Of a DNA stretch of 64,000 bases, positions 1-11,321 are shown in pieces. Below the pieces are notes generated by a model, which was not told where the DNA came from, did no database searches, and saw only the letters and a program-made list of their open reading frames with translations. The stretch's first letter is position 1; every line of letters starts with the position of its first letter. The position numbers were made by a program, and so were the translations under genes. Origin of the DNA: Saliterribacillus persicus (GTDB lineage: Bacteria; Bacillota; Bacilli; Bacillales; Amphibacillaceae); assembly GCF_003337485.1 (NCBI RefSeq), contig NZ_QPJJ01000005.1, forward strand, positions 1 to 64,000, written 5' to 3'.

Positions 1-109
1 CGATAGATATCAAAAACGATTAAACGGCCTTAGCCCTATGGAATATAGAGCTAAAGCCGCTTAAATCATTTTTATTATTTCCACTGTCTACTTGACAGGG
101 GGCAGTTCA
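1..109 (+). mobile_element. Right end of an IS3-family insertion sequence
   Basis: The first 64 bases encode the last residues of an IS3-family (IS150-like) transposase OrfB. They are followed at about 85-109 by a sequence typical of the right terminal repeat of these elements (tgtctacttgacaggg, ending in CA at 109). The rest of the element lies outside the window, so completeness and activity cannot be judged. The end falls only 18 bases past the stop codon of suhB, so the insertion lies just downstream of that gene and may have displaced its terminator. The family call rests on the transposase tail and terminal sequence together. Confidence 0.8.
2..64 (+). CDS. IS3-family transposase OrfB, C-terminal fragment (gene starts before the window)
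   Basis: Only the final 20 codons are present. They read DRYQKRLNGLSPMEYRAKAA and then TAA. The pattern R-x-(Q)-KRLNGLSPMEYR is the usual C-terminus of the DDE integrase subunit of IS3-family elements (rve-type OrfB). The catalytic DDE residues are off the window. This is a partial gene cut by the window edge, not evidence of a pseudogene. Confidence 0.8.
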   Translation, partial: DRYQKRLNGLSPMEYRAKAA

Positions 110-127
110 GAGTTTTTAAGTGGGTTT

Positions 128-931
128 TTATTTTAAATCAACATAATTTCTTAAAATATCGTCATAAATATTTCTGTTACTTGCAAATATTGTATTAGCG
201 TTCAACATATCTACTGGTTCCCCGTCTGCTTGAGTAGTGATACCACCTACTTCTTCATAGATGATTTTCCCAGCTGCAAAATCCCAAGGTGATAAGGTCA
301 TTGTAAGATATCCATCTACCATGCCCTCTGCCAAAAAAGCGAATTCTAAAGCTGCTGAACCATATGACCTCGTACCTCTTGTATCCTTAATCATTTGTTG
401 TACTTTTTTTTCATTGATTTTATTATTCGGACAAGCCCAAAGGCTATTTAAAGCGATAATACTTGTTTCAACTTTTACGTCATCTTTAAGCATGGGAAGC
501 TTAGAATTATTTCTATATGCTCCTTTTCCTCGAACAGCAGAGTATAATACGTCATCCATAACATTATAAATAAAACCTATTTCACCAATTCCTTCTTGAT
601 ATATACCAACAGAGATGGCAAAGTTTCTCTTTTGATGAACAAAATTCATGGTACCGTCTATAGGATCAATCACCCATACCGTTCCATTAAAATTAGACAG
701 TTTATCTCCATAACCCTCTTCAGAATACAAAAAATCATTCGGATATTTCTCTCTAATTTTACTTGCAAAGAATCTTTCTGTTTCTTTATCTAATTCGGTC
801 ACAAGATCATTAGAATTTGATTTTGTGTCTATTTCTAATGGCTCATTCATTTTACTTTTAATATTAGCTGCAGCCTCATATATCCATTTCTGTGCATCAA
901 CTAGATAATTATCGACTGTCTTGTTTTCCAT
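128..931 (-). CDS. suhB: Inositol-1-monophosphatase family protein (SuhB/YktC)
   Basis: A 267-aa member of the Mg-dependent inositol monophosphatase family, which dephosphorylates myo-inositol phosphate and related sugar phosphates in the cytoplasm. The metal-site motifs are intact: the SEEG glutamates near residue 71, the D-P-I-D-G-T loop at 89-94, and W-D-F-A-A-G at 216-221. Length is normal for the family. The ATG follows a GGGGGC ribosome site. Gene order with yktB and yktA matches B. subtilis yktC-yktB-yktA. The true substrate is not decided by sequence. An IS3-family end lies 18 bases beyond the stop codon and no hairpin terminator is visible between them. Confidence 0.93.
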   Translation of the reverse strand: MENKTVDNYLVDAQKWIYEAAANIKSKMNEPLEIDTKSNSNDLVTELDKETERFFASKIREKYPNDFLYSEEGYGDKLSNFNGTVWVIDPIDGTMNFVHQKRNFAISVGIYQEGIGEIGFIYNVMDDVLYSAVRGKGAYRNNSKLPMLKDDVKVETSIIALNSLWACPNNKINEKKVQQMIKDTRGTRSYGSAALEFAFLAEGMVDGYLTMTLSPWDFAAGKIIYEEVGGITTQADGEPVDMLNANTIFASNRNIYDDILRNYVDLK

Positions 932-1096
932 AAAATAGCCCCCATCAGTAATTTAGATAGTTTAATTCTAGCAGAAAAGCCATAACTAGAAAAGAATTCT
1001 CTTTACATAGATAATTTCAAGTATTAATAATTTATATAATTTAATAATTATGATAAAATAATTACTATATTAATCAAAAAGGTAGGCGTCAGTATA

Positions 1097-1714
1097 ATGA
1101 CTTTTAATGGATTTAGTAGAAAAGATTTTGAAACCTTTCATATCGATGGTCTTGACGAAAGAATGGAAGGAATTAGATCAAATATTCAACCAAAATTTCA
1201 GGCCCTTGGTTCAGAACTTGTCCCTTACCTATCCTCAAAACTAGGTGACGAAATGTATTTACACATTGCTAGACATGCAAGAAGATCTGTAAATCCACCT
1301 AAGGACACATGGTTGGCAATTTCTGAGAACAAAAGAGGTTACAAAAAACATCCGCATTTCCAAGTTGGCCTTTTTGACGATCATTTATTTATTTGGCTAG
1401 CATTTATATATGAATTACCGAATAAACAAGAAATTGCTAAAGAATTATTATCACATTTTGATACATTTAAAAGTCTATCCGAGGATTTTGTGATTTCATT
1501 AGATCACATGAAAAAAGATGCTTTTCCAATTAAGGAATTAGAAGAAAAGGATTTGAAAAGATTTAGAGATGTAAAAAAAGCTGAATTTTTAATAGGAAAA
1601 CACCTTCCAATCGATAATGAGTTATTATCTAATGGCCATGATTTATTATCTTTTATCGAGAATACGTACGAAGAATTAATCCCATTTTACAAAATTTCAA
1701 AACATAGATCTTAG
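1097..1714 (+). CDS. yktB: DUF1054 family protein YktB
   Basis: A 205-aa soluble protein that I recognise as the DUF1054/YktB family of Firmicutes, from the N-terminal F-x-x-K-D-F-x-T-F pattern, its length and its place between suhB and yktA. No signal peptide or membrane segment is seen. The function is unknown; I assign none. It is transcribed away from suhB, so the 165-base gap before it must hold divergent promoters. A bidirectional hairpin at 1737-1768 ends the gene. Confidence 0.9.
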   Translation: MTFNGFSRKDFETFHIDGLDERMEGIRSNIQPKFQALGSELVPYLSSKLGDEMYLHIARHARRSVNPPKDTWLAISENKRGYKKHPHFQVGLFDDHLFIWLAFIYELPNKQEIAKELLSHFDTFKSLSEDFVISLDHMKKDAFPIKELEEKDLKRFRDVKKAEFLIGKHLPIDNELLSNGHDLLSFIENTYEELIPFYKISKHRS

Positions 1715-1736
1715 ATTTGACTCAAAATTGAAAGAA

Positions 1737-1768
1737 GCGTAACCATTCGTTGCTTGTAATGGTTACGC
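1737..1768. terminator. Bidirectional rho-independent terminator, yktB/yktA
   Basis: An 11-bp perfect stem (gcgtaaccatt / aatggttacgc) with a 10-base loop, then a T run on the + strand. It lies between convergent genes and includes the stop codon of yktA, so the two genes share it. Confidence 0.8.
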
Positions 1769-2041
1769 ATTTTTCAATTTAATAACATCCTTATCACTAC
1801 ACGAGTTAGCATATTTCATAACTGGGAAAGGGGCATAACCCGATTGCTTTTCAAACTTCTTGAATAATTGCTTTTCTTCACTCTTTGATGGCACCACTTT
1901 TTTAAAGGAATGAAAACTTTTCATCAGTTTATCTTTTTTTATCCCTTCTTCATATGCTTTTTCTATTGCTGAAAAAAAATTGACGACATCAACAATTTCT
2001 TCTGTAGTCCAATAATCATCTATTGGGTAACTGTAGGCCAT
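1763..2041 (-). CDS. yktA: UPF0223 family protein YktA
   Basis: A small protein of the UPF0223 family, function unknown. The longest reading frame starts at 2056. However, a strong GGAGGAG lies inside its first codons, six bases before the ATG at 2041. That start gives a 92-aa protein beginning MAYSYPIDDYWTTEE, in line with the roughly 90-aa family. The sequence is rich in Lys and Glu with no membrane segment. The 3' end overlaps the shared terminator with yktB. In B. subtilis it also neighbours speA and yktB. Confidence 0.9.
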   Translation of the reverse strand: MAYSYPIDDYWTTEEIVDVVNFFSAIEKAYEEGIKKDKLMKSFHSFKKVVPSKSEEKQLFKKFEKQSGYAPFPVMKYANSCSDKDVIKLKNA

Positions 2042-2144
2042 TAAGTACTCCTCCATTCTTAAAATCCCTAATTAGTATATCAAATTCATAATAATCTTTC
2101 ACCTAACAAATGATAGAAAAAAACTAGCTATCAGCTGTTAGCTC

Positions 2145-2153
2145 TGTTATAAT
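2145..2153 (+). promoter_or_regulatory. Extended -10 promoter of speA
   Basis: TG-T-TATAAT, a perfect -10 with the TGn extension, lies 37 bases before the speA ATG. No good -35 is present at 17 bp (TAGCTA), which is common for extended -10 promoters. Activity is inferred from sequence only. Confidence 0.55.
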
Positions 2154-2190
2154 ACGATTTGTTTTCATTTTAATTTGAGGAGATTTTTAT

Positions 2191-3663
2191 ATGAAAAATC
2201 AATACAACATGCCACTATTTAATGGCTTACTTAAACATGTAGAAAAAAAACCAATACAGTTTCATATCCCCGGTCACAAAAAGGGAAAAGGTATGGAGGA
2301 CACATTTACAAATTTCATCGGACAGAATGCACTTTCTATTGACTTAATCAATATTGAACCATTAGATGATCTCCATCATCCTAAAACCATTATTAAGGAA
2401 GCCCAAGACCTTGCTGCAGAAGCATTTGAAGCAGACCATACTTTTTTCTCTGTTCAAGGAACTAGTGGTGCTATCATGACGATGGTTTTAAGCGTGTGTA
2501 ACCCAGGAGATAAAATAATTGTACCTAGAAACATTCATAAATCTGTTACAGCTGCTATTATTTTCGCAGGTGCCATACCCATTTTCATTCATCCTGAAGT
2601 AGACCGCACCTTGGGTATCTCTCATGGAATTACTCCTAATGCTGTTGAGAATGCTATTGAAGCTAACCCGGATGCGAAGGCTGTATTAGTAATAAACCCT
2701 ACTTATTTTGGTGTTTCTGCTGATCTCAAGAAGATTGTAGAAATTTCCCACAGAAGTAACATACCAGTATTGGTAGACGAAGCGCATGGTGTGCACATTC
2801 ATTTTCACGAAAAACTTCCATTATCAGCGATGCAAGCTGGTGCAGATATGGCGGCAACCAGCGTACATAAATTAGGCGGCTCACTCACACAAAGCTCTGT
2901 GCTTAATTTAAAAGATGGTTTGATTAATTATGAACGTGTGCAACAAATACTATCCATGCTTACAACAACTTCCACTTCCTATATACTACTGAGCTCTTTA
3001 GATGCAGCAAGGAAGCATCTAGCTACAAAAGGAAAAGATCTTCTGGAGGAAACTATTTTCTTAGCCAATGAAACACGTGAGGCAATTAATAAAATTGCAC
3101 ATTTATATTGTGTAGGAGAAGAAATATTAAACAATGAAGCAATCTATACATTTGATCCAACAAAGCTAATCATTTCAGTTAAGAAATTAGGGATGACTGG
3201 CCATGAAGTTGAGTTATGGTTAAGAAGAAACTATAACCTGGAAGTAGAATTATCAGATATGTATAATATTTTATGCATTATCACCCCTGCAGATTCGAAA
3301 AAAGAAACAAATATTTTGATCGAAGCATTAAAAAATCTATCAGACCAATTTGGAAAAGATAAAGATGATGTAAAAATTGATGTAAAGGTTCCTGATATTC
3401 CTATCTTGGCTCTCACTCCGAGAGATGCTTTTTATTCAGAAACAGAATCGATTCCATTAAAAGAAGCAGCAGGAAGAATTAGTGCAGAGTCTATTATGAT
3501 TTACCCACCAGGGATACCTATTTTTATTCCAGGTGAAATTATCACAGCAGAAAACTTAATTTATATTGATGATAATTTAAATTCAGGTTTACCAGTACAA
3601 GGATTAGAAGATGATACTTTACAGCAGATAAAAGTTATTAAGGAACTTAAACCGTTTAGATAG
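2191..3663 (+). CDS. speA: Arginine decarboxylase (Orn/Lys/Arg decarboxylase class I), SpeA
   Basis: A 490-aa cytoplasmic PLP enzyme, the same length as B. subtilis SpeA, which decarboxylates arginine to agmatine for polyamine synthesis. The PLP lysine is K227 in S-V-H-K-L-G-G-S-L-T-Q-S-S, and D196 in V-D-E-A-H-G would contact the cofactor pyridine. The N-terminal motif Q-F-H-I-P-G-H-K-K-G-K-G is the family hallmark. The start is an ATG after TGAGGAG. Relatives include lysine decarboxylases and YaaO-type proteins; choosing arginine rests on synteny with speA beside pdhD. Confidence 0.9.
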   Translation: MKNQYNMPLFNGLLKHVEKKPIQFHIPGHKKGKGMEDTFTNFIGQNALSIDLINIEPLDDLHHPKTIIKEAQDLAAEAFEADHTFFSVQGTSGAIMTMVLSVCNPGDKIIVPRNIHKSVTAAIIFAGAIPIFIHPEVDRTLGISHGITPNAVENAIEANPDAKAVLVINPTYFGVSADLKKIVEISHRSNIPVLVDEAHGVHIHFHEKLPLSAMQAGADMAATSVHKLGGSLTQSSVLNLKDGLINYERVQQILSMLTTTSTSYILLSSLDAARKHLATKGKDLLEETIFLANETREAINKIAHLYCVGEEILNNEAIYTFDPTKLIISVKKLGMTGHEVELWLRRNYNLEVELSDMYNILCIITPADSKKETNILIEALKNLSDQFGKDKDDVKIDVKVPDIPILALTPRDAFYSETESIPLKEAAGRISAESIMIYPPGIPIFIPGEIITAENLIYIDDNLNSGLPVQGLEDDTLQQIKVIKELKPFR

Positions 3664-3671
3664 TCAAAAAA

Positions 3672-3702
3672 GAAAGCAGTAGATGTAAAGTCTACTGCTT
3701 TC
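3672..3702. terminator. Rho-independent terminator after speA
   Basis: A 12-bp perfect stem (gaaagcagtaga / tctactgctttc) with a 7-base loop, followed by TTTT on the + strand. It lies between the convergent speA and deacetylase genes and may serve both. Confidence 0.8.
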
Positions 3703-3704
3703 TT

Positions 3705-4574
3705 TTATGGGGTTTTTATTAATTCTGGATCTACCATTTCATAGCCTTTTTCTCTTAATCCTATCACGATATCTTCTAATCCTTCAGCAGTCCATTCGCG
3801 GTCATGCATGAGCAAATTTGCACCTGCATGCAATAAATCTGTGTTTACCATAATATCAGCTATAGCTTCTTTACTTCTATAATCTGCTTCCCAATCATAG
3901 CCATAAGTCCAGTTCATAAGAAGCATACCTTGTTCTTCTACATGTTTTGTTGCAAAATCTGTGTTTACCCCATTTGGTGCACGGAAAAATACTGGTCTTT
4001 CTCCAACAATTTCCTCAATTAAATCACTTAATTTATCAATTTCTTCCCTTTGTGTTGCTTCATCTACTTCAGAAAGTCGTTGATGATTAAAAGTATGGTT
4101 CCCTATTGCAAAACCCATCTCATGGATGGTTTTTAATGCTTCTTTTTGTTCATCAGATTGAAGAAAATGTCCATTCACAAAAAATATAGCGGAAGCATTT
4201 AATTCTTTTAATGTTTTTGCCATTTCAACTGCATGTCCATCTGGAGCATCATCGATGGTTAGTAATACAATATCTTCATTGGCACTTTCATTTAGAGGAA
4301 CAATATCCCAATTACCTGCTACTTCATATAGTTTTTCTTTTTCTTGATTTTCAACTGGAATATTTTCTTCCTCGACTTCATTATCAGCATCATTTTCTTC
4401 TTCCATTGGTTCTTCAGTATTCTCTTCATGTTCTTGTGATTCTTCGTCGATTTGCGGTTCTTCTTCTACTTCATTATCATTTTGATTAGCTTCTTCTGCT
4501 TGATTTGAAGAATTGCAAGCCATTAAAAGGCTAAGTAAAAAAATAGTAAATAATATACTAATTATCTTTTTCAA
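3705..4574 (-). CDS. Secreted polysaccharide deacetylase lipoprotein (NodB domain)
   Basis: A 289-aa predicted lipoprotein. The signal peptide ends in the lipobox L-L-M-A-C (C20). An acidic linker rich in Glu (about 25-80) follows, then a NodB-type carbohydrate esterase 4 domain. Visible catalytic motifs are T-I-D-D (D108, D109), H160-T-F-N-H164, R198-A-P-N-G and L-M-H257-D. The expected target is acetylated peptidoglycan or another wall polymer, outside the membrane. It starts at TTG, eight bases after GAGGG. It sits where B. subtilis carries the short lipoprotein gene slp, next to pdhD. The first motif reads TIDDAPD rather than TFDDGP, so activity is likely but not certain. Confidence 0.85.
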   Translation of the reverse strand: MKKIISILFTIFLLSLLMACNSSNQAEEANQNDNEVEEEPQIDEESQEHEENTEEPMEEENDADNEVEEENIPVENQEKEKLYEVAGNWDIVPLNESANEDIVLLTIDDAPDGHAVEMAKTLKELNASAIFFVNGHFLQSDEQKEALKTIHEMGFAIGNHTFNHQRLSEVDEATQREEIDKLSDLIEEIVGERPVFFRAPNGVNTDFATKHVEEQGMLLMNWTYGYDWEADYRSKEAIADIMVNTDLLHAGANLLMHDREWTAEGLEDIVIGLREKGYEMVDPELIKTP

Positions 4575-4613
4575 AAAATATCCCTCATTTTTCCTATATT
4601 ATTATGGAAGAAA

Positions 4614-4642
4614 AGAGCCTGTTTTAGTAAAAAACAGGCTCT
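4614..4642. terminator. Terminator of the pdhABCD operon
   Basis: A 12-bp stem (agagcctgtttt / aaaacaggctct), just past the pdhD stop. The minus-strand transcript ends in a short U run. It separates the pdh operon from the downstream deacetylase gene. The + strand has a longer T run. Confidence 0.75.
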
Positions 4643-4658
4643 TTTTTTTATAACATCT

Positions 4659-6068
4659 TTATTTTGTAATATGAATTGGAGTACCCATTGCAACTTCAGC
4701 TGCTTCCATTGTAATCTCACCTAATGTTGGATGCGCATGAATAGTCAATGCAAGATCTTCAGCAGTCATTCCTGCTTCAATTGCAAGACCAATCTCAGCT
4801 ACCATATCACTAGCGTTCGGACCAGCGATTTGTCCACCAATTAGTAATCCATCTTCTTTTCTAGTGATAAGTTTAATAAAACCTTCACTATCATTTAGTG
4901 ATAGAGCACGGCCATTCGCTGCAAATGGGAATTTTGATGCTTTTACATCATATCCAGCATCCTTAGCTTGTTGTTCCGTAAAACCTACTGAAGCTAACTC
5001 AGGATCAGAGAATACTACTGCTGGAATTGCATTGTAATCAATAACAGATGTTTCTCCTGCAATAGCTTCTGCAGCAATTTTACCTTCATAAGAAGCTTTA
5101 TGCGCTAATGGAGGTCCCGCTACGATGTCACCAATTGCATAAATGTTATCAACGGTTGTACGACACTGTTCATCGATTTTAACTAAACCTTTGTCATCCA
5201 ATTCAATTCCAACTTGCTCTAAACCAATTTCAGATGTATTTGGTCTTCTACCAACTGTAACAAGTACATAATCAGCTTCTACAGTTTCTTCCTTGCCATC
5301 CACTTCATATTTAACTGTTACGCCATCTTTTGTTTCTTCTACGCCTTTTGCCATTGCTTTGGTAACAATAGTGGCACCTTTTTTCTTAAGTTTTTTCTTA
5401 ACAAGTGCACTCATTTGTGATTCAAAACCATTTAGAATATCATCAAGACCTTCTAAAATTGTTACTTCAGTGCCAAGGTTTGCATATGCAGTTCCTAGTT
5501 CTGTACCTACATAACCGCCACCTATAACCACTAATTTATTAGGAATTTCTTCTAAATTTAAAGCGCCTGTTGAATCAATAACTCTATCTGTATACTTAAA
5601 AGTTGGTAACTCAATAGGAGTAGACCCTGTTGCTATGACACAATTTTTAAATGTATACGTTTGAGAATTTTTCTCGTCCATAACCTTTGCCGTATTTTTA
5701 TCGACAAAATATACTTCTCCACTAACGATATCAACTTTATTACCTTTTAATAATCCTTCTACTCCACCAGTTAATTTTTTGACTACTGAATTTTTCCATT
5801 CCTGCATTTTTCCAAAGTCAATGGAAACCTTCTCAGATTTTATCCCCATCGAGTCTTCACCGTGAGCATACTCAACACGGTGACCTGCTTGAATTAATGC
5901 TTTTGAAGGGATACAACCAACATTTAAACATACCCCTCCAATTGTACCTTTTTCAACCACTGTTACTTTCTGACCGGTTTGCGCTGCACGTATTGCAGCA
6001 ACATAACCACCAGGTCCAGCTCCGACTATAAGTGTATCTAACTCAATTGGAAAATCTCCTACTACCAT
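4659..6068 (-). CDS. pdhD: Dihydrolipoyl dehydrogenase (E3)
   Basis: A 469-aa flavoprotein that reoxidises the dihydrolipoyl groups of E2 and passes electrons to NAD+. The FAD-binding G-A-G-P-G-G is at residues 16-21. The redox disulfide is C47-L-N-V-G-C52. The NAD site reads [10 protein letters not shown]. The second FAD contact is A-I-G-D-I-V-A-G, and the catalytic H-A-H-P-T-L-G-E is near the C-terminus. The ATG follows GGAGG within the end of pdhC, four bases away, so the two are translated in tandem. It is the last gene of the operon and may also serve other 2-oxoacid dehydrogenases. Confidence 0.97.
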   Translation of the reverse strand: MVVGDFPIELDTLIVGAGPGGYVAAIRAAQTGQKVTVVEKGTIGGVCLNVGCIPSKALIQAGHRVEYAHGEDSMGIKSEKVSIDFGKMQEWKNSVVKKLTGGVEGLLKGNKVDIVSGEVYFVDKNTAKVMDEKNSQTYTFKNCVIATGSTPIELPTFKYTDRVIDSTGALNLEEIPNKLVVIGGGYVGTELGTAYANLGTEVTILEGLDDILNGFESQMSALVKKKLKKKGATIVTKAMAKGVEETKDGVTVKYEVDGKEETVEADYVLVTVGRRPNTSEIGLEQVGIELDDKGLVKIDEQCRTTVDNIYAIGDIVAGPPLAHKASYEGKIAAEAIAGETSVIDYNAIPAVVFSDPELASVGFTEQQAKDAGYDVKASKFPFAANGRALSLNDSEGFIKLITRKEDGLLIGGQIAGPNASDMVAEIGLAIEAGMTAEDLALTIHAHPTLGEITMEAAEVAMGTPIHITK

Positions 6069-6072
6069 GTTT

Positions 6073-7374
6073 TTACGCCTCCATCATTATTAATTGTGGA
6101 TCGTTCAATAAACGCTTAATTTGGTTCAATGCAAATTGTGCAGTCGCTCCATCAACGATTCGATGATCAAAGCTCAAGGAAAGAGCTAATACTGGAGCAA
6201 TAACTATCTCTCCATCTCTTACTACAGGTTTTTCAGCAATTCTCCCTATACCTAAAATTGCAGCTTCTGGGTAGTTAATTACTGGTGTAAACCATTGGCC
6301 ACCTGCAGATCCGATATTCGTAATTGTACAAGAAGCGCCTTTCATTTCATTTGGCCCTAATTTTCCATCACGTGCTTTAACTGCTAATTCATTAATTTCT
6401 TTTGAGATACCAAAAATTGATTTTGTATCTGCTTTTTTAACGACTGGTACAAGTAAACCTTTTTCTGTATCAGCAGCAATTCCAATGTTGTAATAATGCT
6501 TTTGAATAATTTCGTCTGTCTCATCATCCACTGCAGAATTTAAAATTGGATATTGTTTCAATGCTGAAACAAGTGCTTTTACAACATATGGCAAGTAAGT
6601 TAATTTAATGTCTTGTTCCTGTGCTACAGGCTTGAATTTCTTGCGGTGTGCCACTAATTCAGTTACATCAATCTCGTCATGCAATGTAACGTGTGGAGCT
6701 TTGTGTTTAGAATTAACCATTGCATTAGCAATAGCTTTACGGATACCACTCATTTTCTCTCTAGTTTCAGGGAATTCTCCTTCTGTTGCAGCAACCGCTT
6801 GGTTGTCAGAAGATTTGCTTTCCTCTGATTTTTGATCTGTGCTCTCAGCTGATGCATCAGCTTGATCACCATTTAAGAATGCATTGATATCTTCTTTAAT
6901 AACACGGTTGTTTTTACCCGAACCATTAACTTCAGAAATATTAACACCTTTATCACGAGCATATTTACGAACTGATGGCATCGCGATAACACGGTTATTA
7001 GGATCTTTTGCTACTTCCTGATCTTTTTTAGAATCTTTAGATTCCTCAGCAGGCTCATCTTTAGCCTCTTCTTGTTTTTCTTCTTTTTTCTCTTCTTCTT
7101 TTGGCGCTTCCTCAGTACTACCACTATCTTCGTAGCCCTCTGCGTCAATTGTAATAATCGTTTCACCTACAGTGGCAACAGTACCCTCATCAAAATGAAC
7201 TTCTTTTACTGTTCCATCAACAGGAGAAGGAATTTCAACAACAGCTTTGTCGTTTTGTACTTCGCAAAGCACATCGTCTTCTTTAATTTCTTCTCCGGCT
7301 TTCACGAACCACTTAACTATTTCACCTTCATGGATACCTTCACCGATGTCTGGTAATTTAAATTCAAATGCCAT
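6073..7374 (-). CDS. pdhC: Dihydrolipoamide acetyltransferase (E2) of pyruvate dehydrogenase
   Basis: A 433-aa core subunit of the complex. Residues 1-80 form one lipoyl domain with the lipoylated K43 in N-D-K-A. A Glu/Lys-rich flexible linker follows. The peripheral subunit-binding domain begins at [11 protein letters not shown] second Ser/Glu-rich linker leads to the acetyltransferase domain, whose active site is D-H-R-I-V-D-G near the C-terminus. It transfers the acetyl group from lipoamide to CoA. It has a single lipoyl domain, as is usual in Bacillaceae. Confidence 0.97.
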   Translation of the reverse strand: MAFEFKLPDIGEGIHEGEIVKWFVKAGEEIKEDDVLCEVQNDKAVVEIPSPVDGTVKEVHFDEGTVATVGETIITIDAEGYEDSGSTEEAPKEEEKKEEKQEEAKDEPAEESKDSKKDQEVAKDPNNRVIAMPSVRKYARDKGVNISEVNGSGKNNRVIKEDINAFLNGDQADASAESTDQKSEESKSSDNQAVAATEGEFPETREKMSGIRKAIANAMVNSKHKAPHVTLHDEIDVTELVAHRKKFKPVAQEQDIKLTYLPYVVKALVSALKQYPILNSAVDDETDEIIQKHYYNIGIAADTEKGLLVPVVKKADTKSIFGISKEINELAVKARDGKLGPNEMKGASCTITNIGSAGGQWFTPVINYPEAAILGIGRIAEKPVVRDGEIVIAPVLALSLSFDHRIVDGATAQFALNQIKRLLNDPQLIMMEA

Positions 7375-7401
7375 GTAAAATGACCTCCCATCTTTTTTTT
7401 A

Positions 7402-8379
7402 TTAAAAATTGATTACTGCATTTACTTTTTCTATTATGTCGTTGTAATTTGGTAGCCATACCTCTTCTGCTTGCGTGAATGCATAAACAGTATCAGGTGC
7501 GGCAACAGTTAAAATTGGTGCTTCTAAATGTAAAATAGCTCGCTCTTGAATATTAGATACAATGTAAGAGGCCATTCCAGCTTGACGTTGGGCTTCTTGT
7601 ACCATTACAACACGATTTGTTTTTTCAACAGATTTTAGAATTGTTTCAAAATCAACAGGCATTACCGTACGAAGGTCAATTACCTCTGCACTTATACCTT
7701 CTTTATCTAATTCTTCAGCTGCTTTTAAAGAGGAATGAACCATTGCTCCATATGCAATTAAGGTAACATCTGTTCCTTCTCTTTTAACATTTGCTTTACC
7801 AAGTTCAACTGAGTAATCCTCTTCAGGTACTTCTTCACGGAAAGAACGATAAAGCTTCATATGCTCTAAGAATACTACTGGGTCATTATCTCGAATAGAT
7901 GAAATTAATAAACCTTTAGCATCATATGGATTGGATGGAATAACTACTTTCATTCCAGGCTGTTGTGCGATTAAACCTTCTAAAGAATCAGCGTGCAATT
8001 CCGGTGTGTGTACGCCTCCTCCAAATGGAGATCTAATAGTGATTGGTGCATTCATTGTATTTCCAGAACGATAGCGAAGTCTTGCCATTTGACCATTTAT
8101 CGCATCCATCGCTTCATATACGAATCCAAAGAACTGAAGTTCAGGTACTGGTCGATACCCTTGCGTGGCTAAACCAATAGAAATACCTGCAATTGCAGAT
8201 TCTGCTAATGGTGTATCAAATACTCTTTCTTCACCAAATTCGTCTTGTAGACCTTCTGTGGCACGGAATACCCCACCATTTTGACCAACATCTTCTCCAA
8301 ATACTAGTACGTTTTCGTCATTTTTTAATTCTACTCTTAATGCATCAGTTATTGCTTGAATCATAGTCATTTGAGCCAT
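7402..8379 (-). CDS. pdhB: Pyruvate dehydrogenase E1 component, beta subunit
   Basis: A 325-aa subunit that forms the alpha2beta2 thiamine-diphosphate enzyme with PdhA, decarboxylating pyruvate and acetylating lipoamide. It carries the transketolase-like pyrimidine-binding half (F-G-E-D-V, then V-F-D-T-P-L-A-E-S) and the C-terminal half (V-I-D-L-R-T-V-M-P). Length matches the B. subtilis protein. The start lies three bases past the pdhA stop, so expression is coupled. Confidence 0.97.
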   Translation of the reverse strand: MAQMTMIQAITDALRVELKNDENVLVFGEDVGQNGGVFRATEGLQDEFGEERVFDTPLAESAIAGISIGLATQGYRPVPELQFFGFVYEAMDAINGQMARLRYRSGNTMNAPITIRSPFGGGVHTPELHADSLEGLIAQQPGMKVVIPSNPYDAKGLLISSIRDNDPVVFLEHMKLYRSFREEVPEEDYSVELGKANVKREGTDVTLIAYGAMVHSSLKAAEELDKEGISAEVIDLRTVMPVDFETILKSVEKTNRVVMVQEAQRQAGMASYIVSNIQERAILHLEAPILTVAAPDTVYAFTQAEEVWLPNYNDIIEKVNAVINF

Positions 8380-8382
8380 GGT

Positions 8383-9912
<1,530 letters not shown>

Positions 9913-9940
9913 AAAGAGCTTTCAAAAATGAAAGCTCTTT
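9913..9940 (-). terminator. Terminator of ykyA
   Basis: A 12-bp stem (aaagagctttca / tgaaagctcttt) with a 4-base loop, directly after the ykyA stop codon. On the minus strand it is followed by a U run. Confidence 0.8.
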
Positions 9941-9947
9941 ACATTAT

Positions 9948-10601
9948 TTATTCATAACTAACTTTTATATCTGCTGTTTCGTAAAAGCTTCGCTTAGCTT
10001 CATTATAAGTATCCGTGTGCTCATTAAAAGCTTGATTGTGTTGAGTAACTTCTTGATACTGCGCATTTACTTTATCAACTTGCTCTGTCAACTCTTCTTC
10101 AGTTAAGTCTTCTTTTAAAAATAGTTCATATAATGTTCTATCAGCTTTTATGGACTTTTCATATGCAGAATGTAATGCTTGATAAGCTTCATACCTTTCG
10201 TTCATAGCGGTTACCATTTTTTCTGCAGCAGCTTTTTCTTCATCCTCTAGTTCATCTATGTATGATTCAATATTATCAAATTCACTTTTAGCCTCTTCTA
10301 TACTTTCTTTCTCGGTCTTAAGTAAAGATGCTCTTTCATCAATCATTTCTATAGCTTCGTTCACTAATCCTTCTACTTGATCCATTTCATCTACATCTAG
10401 TTCAATCACTTGCTCATAAATTTCTTTTTCACTTGTTTCTAACTCCACTAATGGTGCTTGTTGTTCAGCAAAAGTCTGTTCTAGTTCTACTGATTTTTCT
10501 AAATGCTCATACATATTATCAGCTGCAGATTCCCCGCTACAGGCAGCTAAAACTAAAACGAAACTTATCATGATGCCAATCTCTATGATCCTCTTGTACA
10601 C
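9948..10601 (-). CDS. ykyA: YkyA-family cell-wall lipoprotein
   Basis: A 217-aa lipoprotein of the YkyA family (putative cell-wall-binding lipoprotein). The GTG at 10601 sits five bases past GGGGGAAG and begins MYKRIIEIGIM. The longer open frame would put 17 implausible residues before the signal peptide. The lipobox L-A-A-C places the lipidated cysteine at residue 21. The rest is highly charged, Glu-rich and probably a long coiled coil with no membrane segment. It should lie on the outer face of the membrane. The role is unknown. It is divergent from def, as in B. subtilis. Confidence 0.88.
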   Translation of the reverse strand: MYKRIIEIGIMISFVLVLAACSGESAADNMYEHLEKSVELEQTFAEQQAPLVELETSEKEIYEQVIELDVDEMDQVEGLVNEAIEMIDERASLLKTEKESIEEAKSEFDNIESYIDELEDEEKAAAEKMVTAMNERYEAYQALHSAYEKSIKADRTLYELFLKEDLTEEELTEQVDKVNAQYQEVTQHNQAFNEHTDTYNEAKRSFYETADIKVSYE

Positions 10602-10766
10602 AATGCTTCCCCCTATTAATTGTTCATTATTATCCTTGTAAGTATAACACAAAATAAGAAATATGTTCCTTCTAATACATATGTTTTTTTATGGTATTCA
10701 TACTAGGTATTTAAATATTTATGTGATAAACTATTTTGCAGATATGATAGGAAAGGTGTGAAGTAT

Positions 10767-11321
10767 GTGATCACAATGAAAGATGTAGTAAGAGAAGGTC
10801 ATCCGAAATTAAGGGAAGTAGCCAAAGAAGTATCCCTCCCTGCTACCGAGAAAGAAAAAGAAATATTAAATAATATGTTAACCTTTGTTAAAAATAGTCA
10901 AGATGAAGATTTAGCAGAAAAATACGACTTACGGCCGGGTGTTGGATTAGCTGCACCTCAAATAGGTATATCTAAAAGAATGATTGCGGTTCACTTTATC
11001 GATCTAAACGATGAATTATATGATTTTGCACTTTTTAACCCGAAAATTATCAGTCATTCTGTTAGAAAAGCATATTTACCTGGCGGAGAAGGTTGCTTGT
11101 CTGTTGATCGCGAAGTTCCAGGATATGTTCCTAGATATGCTAAAATTACAGTTCAAGCCACAGATCTAGAAGGAAATAAAATCAAGATGAAACTAAGAGA
11201 TTATGCCGCTATTGTCTTCCAACACGAAATAGATCACTTAAACGGCATTATGTTTTATGATCACATCAATAAAGAAGATCCTTTTTTTGTTCCTGAAAAT
11301 AGTAAAGCAATAGAAGCTTAA
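10767..11321 (+). CDS. def: Peptide deformylase
   Basis: A 184-aa Fe/Zn enzyme that removes the formyl group from nascent proteins. All three motifs are present: [17 protein letters not shown], and H-E-I-D-H, whose cysteine and two histidines bind the metal. It is the longer type-2 form found in Bacillus. The open frame begins at a GTG at 10758 that overlaps the ribosome site. The GTG at 10767 is correctly spaced from AGGAAAGGTG, begins [13 protein letters not shown], and aligns with DefB of B. subtilis at equal length. Confidence 0.95.
   Translation: MITMKDVVREGHPKLREVAKEVSLPATEKEKEILNNMLTFVKNSQDEDLAEKYDLRPGVGLAAPQIGISKRMIAVHFIDLNDELYDFALFNPKIISHSVRKAYLPGGEGCLSVDREVPGYVPRYAKITVQATDLEGNKIKMKLRDYAAIVFQHEIDHLNGIMFYDHINKEDPFFVPENSKAIEA

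Noticed and set aside
4211-4489. 92-codon frame opposite the deacetylase gene
   Set aside because: It mirrors the repetitive Glu-rich linker codons of the real gene and gives a Leu/His-rich, unlikely protein.
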